Part shown: positions 1 to 11,626 of the stretch, piece after piece
Position numbering within the stretch: position 1 is the first letter of the stretch
How the letters are laid out: each line of letters opens with the position of its first letter
NCBI RefSeq assembly: GCF_019578655.1
Contig: NC_063258.1
Span: 26,912,802 to 26,976,801, forward strand
Length of the DNA stretch: 64,000 bases
Reading direction: 5' to 3'
From: Ricinus communis
Taxonomy: Eukaryota; Streptophyta; Magnoliopsida; Malpighiales; Euphorbiaceae
Notes under the pieces: model-generated
Told to the model about the DNA's origin: nothing
What the model saw: the letters and a program-made list of their open reading frames with translations, nothing else
Database searches by the model: none
Made by a program: the position numbers and the translations under genes

Positions 1-538
1 ACTCTCTGGTTAGAAAGTCAGGAATAGAATTTGATTCTCCTCGAATAAATTCAATCTCAAAATCAAAAACGGATAAGATAGCTTGCCAACGGGCGAAAAT
101 CTATTTTGAAGCTATATTTTGGACATCTTTTTGTAAAACTTATTTTGCAGACTTGCAATCAATTCTTAAAAAAAAAATTGATTTAAAAGATCGCTTTGAA
201 ATTTAGAAATACAGAGAACTATCGAAAGGATTTCCTTTTGATAGTAGAATAATTCTTTTCGGGTATCATTCCGGTGAGCGGTAAGTAAACTGGACAATAC
301 ATTCTTTGAATTTTAAACTTGCTTTAGAATCCCACCATATCCTAACTCCCGATGCATCCGTTTCTACAATCTTAAATGCGAAGGATCAAATTTAGATGCA
401 AGGAATTTCTAAAACTTATTTTTTAATGCTTTGGACAATCATTGTATACTTGATCGGACCAAGGAGGGGTTTTTTCTTAGCCTATCATGCGGGGCTTTAT
501 GAGACAGTTTAAATTAGGATAAAAATCCATGACATAAT
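1..538 (-). pseudogene. Pararetroviral RNase H remnant
   Basis: Downstream of the reverse transcriptase frame on the minus strand, short stretches in several frames resemble the C-terminal RNase H part of a caulimovirid polyprotein. These include a block around 10-95 that reads like the family's conserved end ('RWQAILSVFDFEIEF'). Stops and frame changes separate the stretches, so the domain is dead. The window edge cuts it. Confidence 0.6.
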
Positions 539-1630
539 TTAAACTACCAAGAAATCTTCGTCGGGTTTTTCCAAAATTTTATCTGAAAACTTTGAAGTGA
601 ATGCAAGGGATCTCTCAATTGGAGTAATTGTACCCCGAGAGATGTAATGACCAAGAAATCTAATTTTTGTTTGAAAAAGAGATATCTTAGACTTTGAAAC
701 CACTAAACCATTTTTCTTAACAACATAGAAAAACGTTTCTAGGTGTTTAAAATGCTGTTCAATGGAATTTGAAAAGATTAAAACATCATCTATGTAGACA
801 ATGCAGAACTTTGAAAATGGATTAAAAATGTCATTCATGATTTTCTGAAATTCAGAAGGGGCATTTTTTAATCCAAAAGGCATCACATTCCACTCATATT
901 GGCCGAATGGGATTGTAAATGCCGTTTTGTAACGATCTTTTGGATCAATCTGGATTTGCCAAAATCCTGATTTCATGTCAAACTTTGAAAAGATGAATGC
1001 AGAATGCAGTTTTTGTAAAAGATCTTTTTTATTTGGAATAGGATACCTAATCCACTTAAGAGCTTTGTTCAAGGGTTTGTAGTTGATCACTAGCCTAGGA
1101 GTTCCTCTTTCTATCTCGCTATTCTTATTGACATAGAAAGCTGCACAAGACCAAGGTGATCTAGACTTTGAAATTAAACCTTTAGACTCAAGATCTTTAA
1201 TCTCTAATCTGCAATGGCTTTCTAAGGACTCATTCATCTGAATGGGTCTGGCTTTAGTAGGGATTTGCTTATCTGAAAAATCATTTTCATATGGCAAATC
1301 TACCATATGTTGCTTTCGATTCCAAAAAGCATTTGGAAGATCAGAACAGAGTTCATTCTCAATCTTCATTTGAAAATCAGAAATTTTTCTTTGAATAAAA
1401 TCTTTTTGCAGTTGATCTAGGATTCTCTTCAAACCCACCTCTTGTTGAAGATGAGAAAGATGGGTCTGTTTTCCTTTGATCAAAGCATTGATTTCAAAAT
1501 TGTAAATGGAATGTGCTTTGATAAGATTCAAATTTCTCTTTTTTGGTTTTTCTAGAAAAGGAAAAACAATCTTTGAATCTTTAGCTTTGAAAATGATTCC
1601 AGCAGTTGTCACTTTAAAGGGAGTTATCAA
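539..1630 (-). pseudogene. Pararetroviral reverse transcriptase segment
   Basis: This 363-residue open frame carries a recognisable caulimovirid reverse transcriptase. The fingers and palm region runs from about residue 128 to 330, with a conserved PRLVINYKPLN block (178-188), FDMKSGFWQI (217-226) and the catalytic YIDD at 279-282. The frame opens without a proper start because it is one segment of a polyprotein. The sequence up to about 1719 continues the same frame and matches the end of the protease. It stops at 539, short of RNase H. In an intact virus this enzyme copies pregenomic RNA into DNA; here the polyprotein around it is broken. Confidence 0.85.
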
Positions 1631-1719
1631 ATTGATAAACGGAGTCCCTAAGATAACAGTTTGCTGAAGATCCTTTGTAAGAATAAAAACATTCTTTAAA
1701 GCAATGTTATTATTAAGAA

Positions 1720-2169
1720 TTACAGTTTTACCGAAGCAATCTTAATTTTTGAAGAATTGGCTGAAGTTAGCCTTTCTTTGGTTTCTTGATGAAACCTTTT
1801 AGGAACCAGTTCGCAGTTGATACAATTGAGGTCTGCTCCTGTATCAAACAACGCGATGGTTTCTATCTGGAAATCACCAGGAAAAACAAGCTTTATTTGA
1901 ATCAAATATTTTCTTGAAGTAATTTCCTTTAAAACATTGATAAAGTTTTCAGGAACATTTTCAGAAACTTCAAGGTTTTGAAAATCATTTTCCTCATCAG
2001 AATCAGAATCACTATTCTGTTTGAGGATCAGGCTTTGAAGCAAAACAGAATCATTTTGTTGTTTTTCTTTCAACTCTTTGAGTTCTGTTTTGATGGTTTT
2101 AATCTCCTTCTGGAGTTCCTGAACAGTAGGAAGAGGGTTTTTCAACTTCTTCCCTTTGTCCAAAATCAT
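1720..2169 (-). pseudogene. Pararetroviral aspartic protease segment
   Basis: This 149-residue open frame lies upstream of the reverse transcriptase on the minus strand. Residues 13-50 form a charged, coiled-coil-like leader, followed by an acidic stretch. The retropepsin active-site motif DTGAD is at 109-113, inside the hydrophobic context expected of the family. The frame ends about 35 residues after the motif at a frameshift near 1720, and the rest of the protease continues in the reverse transcriptase frame. Confidence 0.75.
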
Positions 2170-2534
2170 AGTAAGATCATAAGTATTCTTACTAGAAGAA
2201 GGAACCAGAGATTCAGTTTTTAAAATCTCTTTTAAAACCTGCTTTTGAATAAGAGGATCACTAATATGCTTTACGTGACCTCAAGAAGAGCTTCTTGTTG
2301 CCTAGTGAGCATATTAATGTTCTTAGAAGAGCTCTCCGAATCATCTCGGAACAATCGATTGAGGTTTTGATTTCATCAATTTGAAATTCTTTCTCAACGT
2401 TTGAGAACTCCGATTCGGATGAATCAACTAGAAGAGCGAAATCTTTTGCAAAACTTCTTCTTCTATTTGAAGCTCAAGAAGTCTTTTGGAAAACTTACAA
2501 TACTTCGAAGTATGGCCTTTCTTACCACATTTAA
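2170..2534 (-). pseudogene. Coat region, C-terminal part with second half of zinc knuckle
   Basis: On the minus strand, the sequence directly after the LTR insertion (2534 downward) completes the zinc knuckle begun on the other side. It supplies the second Cys, the His and the final Cys of a CX2CX4HX4C motif. A lysine- and glutamate-rich linker towards the protease follows. Small indels near 2280 and 2340 disturb the frame. Confidence 0.65.
2530..2534. repeat. Target-site duplication of solo LTR, left copy
   Basis: TTTAA directly precedes the TGTCAC end of the inserted element. It is repeated at 5425-5429 after the TTACA end. Confidence 0.75.
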
Positions 2535-5424
2535 TGTCACGACCCCACCCATGGGCCCGTGACCGGCACTAGGGAATGGGTAGGCTTAAGGCCACCGAAA
2601 CCCATAGTAAGCCTGACACTCACTGATTTAAACAAATCTCATCTCAAATTAATATTATTAAAACCATAAATTATCTTAATAGCTACATTCTACATAAATA
2701 CTTCGGTCTGCCAGAAAAACTAGGCGGGACCTGAAACTCAGAAAATTTACAACTGATACATCTACTATTACTACTGCGGAGAATCTAAGATTTACCAATT
2801 TACATACCAAATCAAATACATCACCCGATGATGAAGGAGTCGGGTTACTTGAATAAGAGTCGCGGAGAACTAAATACGAATCCGAAAAAAACATAAATGG
2901 AGACTCGGTCTGAGAGTGAGTTAAAATCAAATAATCTAGGGACTATTGCTTCTTCTCGGATAACATAGATTATTCAAATCGATATCAAACCATACTATAA
3001 TCATACCCTACTATTTCCTTCACATAAAATATTAATCATTCGAATCAAAATATCAACCATGCACGTAAATACAATCCATATTATAATCATACCATAATAA
3101 ATAAATAAATGAATAAATAAAAATATATTTTTACTTTTACGAGACGAGTGGCTCAGGTAGAACCCTAAACCCCAAAATCTAGTAGCCATTCGGCTCTCTT
3201 AATCCAATAAGATCGGGCGCCCCGAGAGCAATGCTCGACCAGGGACCTTACCTCCACCGGTCACTTAAATATCCAAATAAGAAGTCTAGTAGTCATTCGG
3301 CTCTCTTAATCCAATAAGATCGGCGCCCCGAGAGCAATGCTCGACCAGGACCTTACCTCCACCGTCACTTAAATATCCAAATAAGCCGGCGCCCCGAGAG
3401 CAATGCTCGACCAGGGACCTTACCTCCAGCAATTTACACAAATCAGCCCAGAGAGCCATACTCGATCAGGGCAAACCCATGAAAATCTTATTACATGTCC
3501 ATGATCATTACCGTGCGCCGCGTCCGATGTAACCCATCAAAGTGGCATGTTCTACAAGCCACGTTTCCCAATTCGCAATCATCACATGTAATAAATATCA
3601 TTATCTGATGAACTCATCCAACACATATCGAAATAAAGATTAAAGATTTAAAATAAAACAACGTGCAATTTGTAAGGGGAAAAATAATAACGTTTGTCTT
3701 ATTATAACATACTAATAATAATATTTATATTATTTCAAATATTAATAATCAAGTGAAATCATTTATTTTGCGATACTAATAATCATATTAAGCACAAATT
3801 CTAAATAGCATATTAAAATCGGACTAGCAATAGCGCAAAGATTAAATGACTTTAACTCACAGGGATTGGGCGACCTCCTAGCTCGCTCCGGTGCCTCGGT
3901 TGGAGCGAGCCAATGCATGATCATCTAATCACGGAAAACAATTTATCAATACCGAGACAATCCATCATTAATCCTAGGTCTAGACTCCTGGGACCGACTG
4001 CCTAAGAATCTCGACTCGGGAGAATTCTCACCGAAAATTGAGAACCTCCCTACAACACGAACATTACCCCCCGTAAAAACGGGTCCAGGACCTGCCAGAA
4101 GAACACTTCAAATACTTAACGATTCAAACAATAGGAGTCGGGTCCCCAAACTTCACTATTTCCCGACTCTGCCACACAGCACAAAATACGACTATGGCAG
4201 GCCAACTGACAGACAAATATTTTTGACTCACAAAAATCATCAAATACTCAATATAATCCAATAGACACAAATTTAAAATCAAGGATTTCTAAGATCAACG
4301 GCCAGAGAAAATTACCGAGACGCTCGGTCGACTCGCCTCCGGCCGCCGGAGTCCGATCAACGATCCGAACACACCATCGAACTCACAACGACGCGTTGAT
4401 GACGATTCCTGCTTCCGATTTTCCGATCTGACACCCGATCATCCGGAGAGATTTGCGCCGATCTCGACCGTCGATTCGCAAACGAAGCCCGATCGCCACG
4501 AAACCAGTGCCATCGCGAAGCTTGAGCTGAGGAGAGTCGGGATACGTCCTCTGATCGTCCATCCTCCGCCGGATCTCGTCAAAACCCAAAACGCCAGTCG
4601 CCACCATTTTCTCTCTCCACCGGATCTTCCGCTTCCGGCCACCACCGCCGACACCGCCAAAACAAAGCCGAGGCCGAGAGGAGTCGATCGGCACCAAGAT
4701 CGGCCGACCACCGAAGCGGCAAGGAAGCTTCGCCATCTTCCTCCTCGCCTCACGGCCAGCCCGGACAGACGGCCAGCCTTCCTCCGGCCTCTCTTTCCCC
4801 CGACATCTCTCTTCCTCCCTTCTTCTTCCCCGATTTCTTTCCCTTCAATATCGACATTTGACCCCTGAACTTTTCCTTATTGCAATTTGGTCCCTCAACT
4901 TTCTTAATTACTTACAATTTCATCCTGCAGAATTCCAATTTGACCCCCAAACTTCTTTTAGCCTTTCAATTAAGCCCCTAACTATTTAATTTGGGCCAAT
5001 TGAAAATACACAATTACAAAAATACCCCTCACCGACATATTTATTTACGAAAATACCAAACTCACAAATTTCCATTAAACCCTCACAAAAATAAAATTAT
5101 ACTTTTAATCCTTATTCCAAAATAATACTCCAATTAAATCCTATACACAATTAAATTAAATAATCAATTTCCAACTCAAAATTTAATACTACTAATCAAT
5201 TATAATACAAATTTTCTCAAAATTCTTTTATAAAAACATCCCTTACAATTTCTATCATAATTTTCCAATATATAATTTTATTTATATAAATATGCATTTG
5301 GAAAAATTTGAATAACCAAAATATAATCATTTCTCAAATAGTTTACTTGAATAAAAATAAAGCTAAAATTAACTTAAATAAAAACTCACTATTAAATATA
5401 TAAAAAAAAATTCCGGGTGTTACA
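2535..5424. mobile_element. Solo LTR (2.89 kb) inserted in the pararetrovirus
   Basis: The element starts TGTCACGACCCC and ends GGGTGTTACA, so it has TG...CA ends with a short imperfect inverted match. A perfect 5-bp duplication TTTAA flanks it, as expected for LTR retrotransposon integration. Removing it and one duplication copy makes the interrupted zinc knuckle contiguous, so the boundaries are firm. There is no second copy of the end sequence inside and no gag or pol coding, so a solo LTR left by recombination is the simplest reading; a large non-coding (LARD-type) element is the alternative. A GC-rich island at 4310-4800 gives spurious short open frames. Tandem repeats lie at 3179-3430. 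Which strand is the LTR's own sense strand is unknown. Confidence 0.82.
3179..3430. repeat. Tandem repeat inside the solo LTR, about 2.4 units of about 105 bp
   Basis: The unit contains CGGCTCTCTTAATCCAATAA and GCCCCGAGAGCAATGCTCGA and ends in TCACTTAAATATCCAAATAA. It starts at about 3179 and again at about 3286, and a shorter copy of its second half starts at about 3386. Copies differ by single bases and small indels. Confidence 0.85.
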
Positions 5425-5952
5425 TTTAAAGCATGTAATTTTTGAAAAATCTTTTTTAGAATCTTTCTTTGGAAATTTAGAATGAAATTTGGAAGAAGAT
5501 GGCTTTTTATAGAAATTCTCCTTGCTTTTAGAAGGCTTTCTATATTTGGAAAATCGCTTCTTTTTGAAAGACTTTGAATAAGAATCAACTTTGCATTTCC
5601 CTTTGCAATTAGACACGGGCTCTATTGGGTTATACTCAAACTGGTTATAGAAACTACCTAGTTCCTGCCTAGTCTTTTTCATTTCCCATTTGAGCTGTCT
5701 TTGAAGCTTAAGGTCATGACAAATCTTTAAACCTTCTTTCTGGGTTAGACTAACTAACTCACCATAAGTGTAGAAATCATAAGAGATTTGACCGTTATGG
5801 GCTTCTCTTATGGTATTCCTAACTCTTTCACCTAAAATCTTAGGTAAACCGACTAAGAACTTTTCTTTCCAGAAAGGTTGGCTAGAATCTTCCCTAAGCA
5901 TGACTCTGGTTAGGAAAGTGTCTTTGTAACTTTGGAAATTGCTAAGCTTCAC
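5425..5952 (-). pseudogene. Pararetroviral coat protein, C-terminal half
   Basis: This minus-strand segment resembles the caulimovirid coat protein. It has an aromatic and Trp-containing core at 5650-5950, then a long Lys/Ser-rich basic tail, then the first half of a CCHC zinc knuckle (Cys-X2-Cys at about 5428-5445), where the LTR interrupts it. Its annotated frame opens at 5952 but continues the coat segment at 5963-6334 after a frameshift near 6000. The basic tail and knuckle would bind pregenomic RNA in an intact virus. Confidence 0.72.
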
Positions 5953-5962
5953 GGTAAGGTTG

Positions 5963-6334
5963 CTAAGGAGCTCGGCATTTTTGTCTTTGAAGCGGAGAAG
6001 GGTCTCCTATGAAATGTAAGGAAATAGTGAGGATTAGAGTTGACACCGCATCCTCAATCGGATTTCCTATTTCATCTAGAATGGGAGTTCCTTCTATCAT
6101 GGTTTGGATAGCACCTAGGATTTGGAGTTCTTTGTGCTTGAGTGAGATGATAATCCCACCACCCTTTAAGGCCGACCGGAAAATCCAGTATCGGAGCTCG
6201 AAGAATGGCTCTATCGGAGGTACCACTTTGGGTTTTGTAGGCATTGGGCCGCCATGGTCATCCTGTTGCAAGAGACCAAGGATGTTGTACTCGGACATTC
6301 CATCTATATTCCATTCATGGGACGGAGGAGGCAT
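5963..6334 (-). pseudogene. Pararetroviral coat protein, N-terminal half
   Basis: This 123-residue segment starts in the frame that follows a break near 6320 and contains the coat core start (the 'WNIDGMSEYNIL' block). It leaves the frame near 6000, after a block that matches the start of the next coat segment in another frame. Two frameshifts within 350 bp show that the copy is not functional. Confidence 0.6.
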
Positions 6335-7590
6335 TGAATCTAGACTGGGTTAGGATGTTGTTCCTATTTTCAATTCCTAGATCTGGAGCAGTACTCCTAG
6401 GAGTATTCCAGGTCAATCTAGGGGCTTGGATTCCCAATCTGTTGATATTGAAGGGTTTTGGAATGGGGCTTTCAAGCTCTGAATCGTTAGACTCATCGCT
6501 TTGGGCTTGTCCTATAGCACTGATATTCCTACTACTTTGAGGAGTATCTGGTACTAGGTTTTTGGACGACTCAGAGGTTGCTAATCTACTTAGTTGTTCT
6601 CTGACTGCTTTGGCAAACTCAGTTTGCTTTTGGAAATGGTCTTGGCTCGGCTTTGTAAGCTGATAAGGCTTAAAAACTAGGTTTTTAAGCTTTTCTGACT
6701 GGTTCGACTCTTTTGGTTGACCAGTACTAGGGATTGGAGATGTCACCACTACAGGGGGATTTTGAATCTGGTTTTCTATTCTAACCAGTTGCTTTCCTAT
6801 AGTGTTTAGGCAGGTGTTCGAATAATTGTTCTGTTGAACAATGTTCTTGACATTCTTTTCAAGGTCTTCGCCTACCAGTTTGTAAGGTGTTGCCTCTATC
6901 TCACTCTCTCCATAAGGAATGGTTATCTTCCTAAGGGGAGGATGTTCAGACTGGACAGTTAGGTTTTCTCCTACCTTCCACTCAGGGGCTTTGTTCCTTA
7001 CTGTGACAGGACTAATGGACTTATCCTTAAAGGGATAAAGGATACCATTTTCTTTGCAGTAAATTTGAAACCAATCAAAAAATTTGATTTGGGCTTTGTT
7101 TTGAATGCAAAATTGATAGTATTTTTCCTGAATACTATCTTTTTCTTTTAAAAAATTCTTAAAAAACCAAAGTTTCTTAAGATGGTTTTTCTTTGAATAG
7201 AAATCTTCATGCAAGAGTTTTTTATCAATTTCAAACTCTTTTGAAATCATGTTGATCTCTGCTTCAAGGTTTTGGGTAATGGCTGATGGTGATGGTGAAG
7301 ATGGGGTAGAGGTTATCTCTATATCTTCGTCATCTTTCTTTGGATCAGTATAGACTGGTCTAGGGATGTTGCTTTGGTAATCAACATTCTGAAGTGTATT
7401 TGGAACATCAGATGTTAAAAATCTGGGTTGAGTTTGAGATGGAATTGGTTCTTTGTAAGGAGCATAGATAACAGAAGGAATTTTGGATACCCTTCCAATA
7501 TCTATGGTCGAGGTTGAAGAACCATCATCAGAAAATCTAGAGAAAGTTGACTTTCTGTTGAATGTGATCTTTACCTTTCCATCTGGATAT
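6315..7590 (-). pseudogene. Pararetroviral linker between movement and coat regions
   Basis: The longest complete open frame is 6315-7250 (311 residues), but the same frame stays open upstream to about 7590, where a TAA stops it. It starts with a Lys/Phe-rich helical block, including a run like 'FFDWFQIYCKENGILYPF'. A Pro/Ser/Gln-rich disordered region follows and leads into the coat core. Polyproteins of this family have such a low-complexity linker between movement and coat proteins. The movement protein itself is missing. Confidence 0.62.
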
Positions 7591-8011
7591 TAGGCTATGT
7601 GTTTAAGGTTTGTATAATTTGATAATATTATTATATGATGTTATTATTAGTATTTTTTTAATTTAAATTTTTTTAACAGTAGATGAATTACAACTAAGAG
7701 ACCAATTAACAAACATTGACTGTTTTGAAACAAGCAAACATCAACTTTAGTTAGCATGAAAGATTCATATACTGTAGTTGAGAAGGTTATATCAAGTTGC
7801 CATGGATGAAGATACAATATACCAACAATAAAAATTGCAAATAAATATTTTGACAAAGAAGAAAACAATTTCTAACCCTTGATAATGTCTATTGGATATT
7901 GTTGAGGAATCTTAGCTTATGTGGCAACTGACAAGGAAATATTATTTATCAAGCAATAATGTATATTGCCCTTGTAGTCACTTAATTAGTTTATGGTGGT
8001 CCAATTTTGGG

Positions 8012-8045
<34 letters not shown>

Positions 8046-10018
8046 TGAGCTATAAATAAGGAGAATGACCAAGTTGAGATCCCCTATTTCAGCAACCCAA
8101 GTTTTTAAATACGTTCATACAAGAAATATAATTAAGGAGAAAACAGCTAAAACTGTTTTATATACGTTGCTATAACAAGAGACAAGCAAAGAGACGATTT
8201 TATCTGAACACTTCTGTAAAGACAATCATATATATATTATCCTTTAAGCACCTACACAATTGAAAGAGACTGCGTGAAGACAAAGTCATACTTTTAATTT
8301 CTATTTATTTTCATATCATTTATAAATTGATTTGGGTGATAGGTGTCTAATTAGATAGCAGGATTCTTTAATCAACTAAAATTTTAATTAGACTGTTCAA
8401 AAATTTAAATTTTGATACACACAAATTGGCTTTATAAATGCTCAATTTTATTTGTTTGATAGGAATTTTTCAACTATTATATAAGTGAAAAATCGCTCGG
8501 TGAATTTATTGAATAAGCGGTGATATATATCAAGTTTGAAGAATAATTTTTTTAATTTAAATTTTTAATATTTTTTTGGAAAGTTTTATAAGTTAACAGC
8601 AGAAACATCATAAGAGCTCAATTCCAACTTCTGCATTAAGAGATAAGAAATTAATGCACCAGAATAGTTTAAAAGCAAACATATACCACATCAATACATA
8701 ACAAGACTCATCGGCTTGATAACCTAGCGGGTGAAGTGGTTTTATAAAGTTACAAAAGTGTTAATCCAAATTATAGCCCTATAAAACCATCTTATCATGT
8801 TTTTGATTGAATTCTTTCACTTAGCTCTGAGATCAGTGTTGCAGTGACAGATTCCTACTATGCCGAGCAAAAGTAGCTACCACTGATGCCACTCTCGCCG
8901 TTTGTTAAAATATATATCACAATACATCATAGACTTCATGGACACCTGAAGGCTGACCGTCATTGATATCTTTTTCAACAGCAGAGAGCAGTTGTATATC
9001 TTCGGACAGTAGCTTTGCTTCTTTAAGATCATTTGAGAGTAAAATTTGCAAGGATGACAGCAACATGATGATCCCAAGAAAGAACAAGAAAAATCAATCT
9101 ATATCAGTATATCACTGTTTCTTGTTAAAATATGATTATCTCTTCTTTCTAACTTAAGATTTCTTGCAAGTCACCTTCAATTTCCTGAACTTTCGCAGTA
9201 AGTAAGCACTGTGGAATCGCAAATGTCCACCATAGATAGCATCTGTGCAGTATATTAAAAGTCGTGGACGCAAACATGAAAGGTCCTAAAAGTTTAAAAT
9301 ATTCATTTTCCAGACAAAACAATAAAAGGTTAGATAACCAAACAAGCAGCGTGATGGCGGCAAGAATAAGGAAGTTCTCTACTAGCGACAGGTATTAAAC
9401 CAGTAGTCACGCCGGAAAATGTGTGGTTACACTTGCGCCAATTCAATGATTGATAAATATATAATAACCTATAACATAGTCAACAGGATTGCAGTAGATA
9501 AGTGCAAATTTTTTTTTCTTTTTCTTTTCCTGAGCAAATAATTAACAATTGTTTCATTCAGCCAATTAATTAAACTTAGGGAGTTCTCTTCTTCTTTTTT
9601 TCCTTGAATTTGTTGATATAATCAATCATATATACAAAAACAGAATTATAAACTTGTAACTTACTATTGATCTAGTAATAATAGAGACAAGTTAAGCTAT
9701 TAACAATATTTTTATTATCGACCCATTGGCTCCAACTTGATTATTAATAAAATCTATTTGTCATGAAAAAAAGCATTAATCTTTCATGATGCATGGAATA
9801 TATATATATATATATATGATGAGTTTAAGGGTCCAAATAGACAGGATAAATTTTTGTATTTATCCACCTCCCTCGTTACCAAATCAGTAGGATAGGAGTG
9901 TGCCGTTTTTCCGTAGCCTGAGGAGGGAAAGAAAAAAGTTGTCAATTAGTAATTCAATTTATGTGTTTGTATTCAATTTTAGGTGCCGAGTTTAGCAGGA
10001 CACTGTTAAATAGTAGAG
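7591..10018. other. Non-coding, AT-rich interval
   Basis: I see no supported gene here. A (TA)n microsatellite lies at about 8013-8041 and a shorter one at about 9799-9818. Minus-strand text around 8930-9070 has a coding-like composition in one frame but is short and unplaced. The 3' part should contain the promoter of the gene at 10019; I cannot assign a TATA box with confidence. Confidence 0.5.
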
Positions 10019-10558
10019 ATGGATTCTACAGTAGCTGAACTTAAGGACAGCGTTAAGGCTATGAGGTCCATCAATGAAAAGCAAGAGAAAAGAGTAAGAT
10101 ATCTTGAAACAAGATCGACGCAACTAGCCATCTTCTACATTCTGTTTCAAGTTGCGATTCTCCTGTCTATTTCTAAACCCTCATCCATCTCCTGCAATAT
10201 ACGGTGGATTCCATTTTCTCTATCGTTGCTTGTTGCTGTTATCTTTTGCCTGACATTTTCCAGCACCGTCACAAAATGGGCGGGAACAAAGTTTGCATAT
10301 GAGCAGAACTTGGTAGAAGAGAGCTTTCTTTTTTACAAAATCACTTTGGCTCAGCACAACCAATTGAAGCCTGAGGGATCAAGCGACCAACAGAATTCGA
10401 ACATCCTCCAGGAGCAGGAACAGCAGCTACTCAAGCCTGATATGCTGAAAGTGTACATGCGGCGGGCTTATATTTATGTTACAGCTTTTGTGTTAATTGC
10501 TTACACAGGTGTGATTTTACAAGCCTGTCGTTCAATTCCCTGTGATGACCGTGTTTAG
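10019..10558 (+). CDS. Three-helix membrane protein of unknown function, copy 1
   Basis: This intact 179-residue frame has no introns, and I do not recognise the family. A charged N-terminal helix (residues 1-33, 'SINEKQEKRVRYLET') likely forms a coiled coil. Hydrophobic segments follow at about 35-52, 64-82 and 150-170, with a conserved 'LSIS.PS.ISCN' loop between the first two. A long polar, Gln-rich stretch (115-138) precedes the conserved 'L.PDM..VY.R.AYIYVTAF'. No signal peptide is apparent, and membrane insertion is inferred. The paralogue on the minus strand at 22827-23336 matches nearly end to end, which supports this start and reading. A GT...AG pair downstream (10575 to about 11181) could be a 3'-UTR intron. 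It probably belongs to a plant-specific tandem family. Confidence 0.8.
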   Translation: MDSTVAELKDSVKAMRSINEKQEKRVRYLETRSTQLAIFYILFQVAILLSISKPSSISCNIRWIPFSLSLLVAVIFCLTFSSTVTKWAGTKFAYEQNLVEESFLFYKITLAQHNQLKPEGSSDQQNSNILQEQEQQLLKPDMLKVYMRRAYIYVTAFVLIAYTGVILQACRSIPCDDRV

Positions 10559-11581
10559 TCGAAGTTGTAGCTACAGGTATTACTCTGTATTCCAACTCTC
10601 TCTCCCTATCCTTCTGACTATACCTCTCCCCACTCTCAAACCTGACAGATGTTTACTTTAGTAACTTGCATATACTCATCCCAAATTTTATAGGACTACT
10701 TAGTAATGAGTTAATAAGTCGGACTAATTATTTAAATAATTACTCAATTTTATATTTAATTTCTCCTTAATTATAAATTTTATTTTAGTAATTTAATTTT
10801 AATATTTTTAATTAATTATTTTTATAATCAATCATTTAACTTTAATAGTTCAATAATTGACTCTCTTTGTAAATAAATCGTAAAAAAAAGTCAATAAAAA
10901 CATAATTAAGAGAGAAATTTAATATATGTCAATCTCTTATTAATTGATAAAATTATTAAATGAAATGAAATAAATTAAAATTTTATGATCAATACAAAAT
11001 TAATAATGATATAAAAATTATAAAAATTCATTTTCTATTTGAGTTTATATTGTGACAGACAAGCTAGAATCTTTCTAGTTAACATGATATCAAATTTTGC
11101 ATGTTGTTGTATCAAATCGCTGATCTAAGATTCAATCTGCCAGTCAACTCTTATATATTTTTGTGTGTGCTGATCTCGCAGGTGTATTGGGAGTTCTTTA
11201 AGCTGGGTCTTATTATAGTCTGGCACTTTGTTCGTAGAGGGTGAGTTGCTCTGCAAAATACTTATATCTACTCATCTGATTGTCTGCCCTACCTTGTTGA
11301 TGTGTGTCAATTTGATCTTGTAAATGTGTTTAGTGTTTTTGCTTTCCGTTATCAAAGAAAAACAAGACTAAAATTGTCGGATATATATTTATGTGTATGC
11401 AGATATTGTTATTGCTGAGTAATTATGTCCAAGTAAAGGCATTTTGTTCAGTTCCTGACTCAATCGAGAAAACTTTTATGAACATCCCGAGTAATGACCA
11501 GCTCGGTCCGAAGGTGACGGATCGATATTATCACAATCTAATTATGAATAGCTTAAAATCTAAGAAATATTTAGACGATTG

Positions 11582-11626
<45 letters not shown>

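Larger units (their letters stand above)
1..7590 (-). mobile_element. Endogenous pararetrovirus (Caulimoviridae), decayed, left copy
   Basis: This is an integrated plant pararetrovirus fragment read on the minus strand. The order from about 7590 down to 1 is a coat-region leader, coat protein with zinc knuckle, aspartic protease, reverse transcriptase and the end of RNase H. That order is the polyprotein order of Caulimoviridae, and no integrase is seen. The reading frame is broken several times: near 6320, near 6000, near 1720, in the RNase H region, and by an LTR insertion at 2535-5424. The reading opens just inside about 7590 and ordinary AT-rich DNA follows, so 7590 looks like one end of the integrated piece; the other end lies outside the window. 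No movement protein is seen in this copy. A petuvirus or florendovirus-like origin is an inference. It is a fossil that cannot make a full polyprotein. Confidence 0.88.

Noticed and set aside
4383..4753. Two overlapping Arg/Gly-rich open frames
   Set aside because: They lie in a GC-rich island inside the solo LTR, overlap each other in different frames and show no protein features.
6009..6540. Plus-strand frames of 98-114 codons
   Set aside because: They are shadows of the pararetroviral coat and linker frames on the minus strand.
8877..9157. Possible short coding exon on either strand
   Set aside because: Three frames each look partly protein-like, but none has a start, splice sites or a family match. 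Too short to claim.
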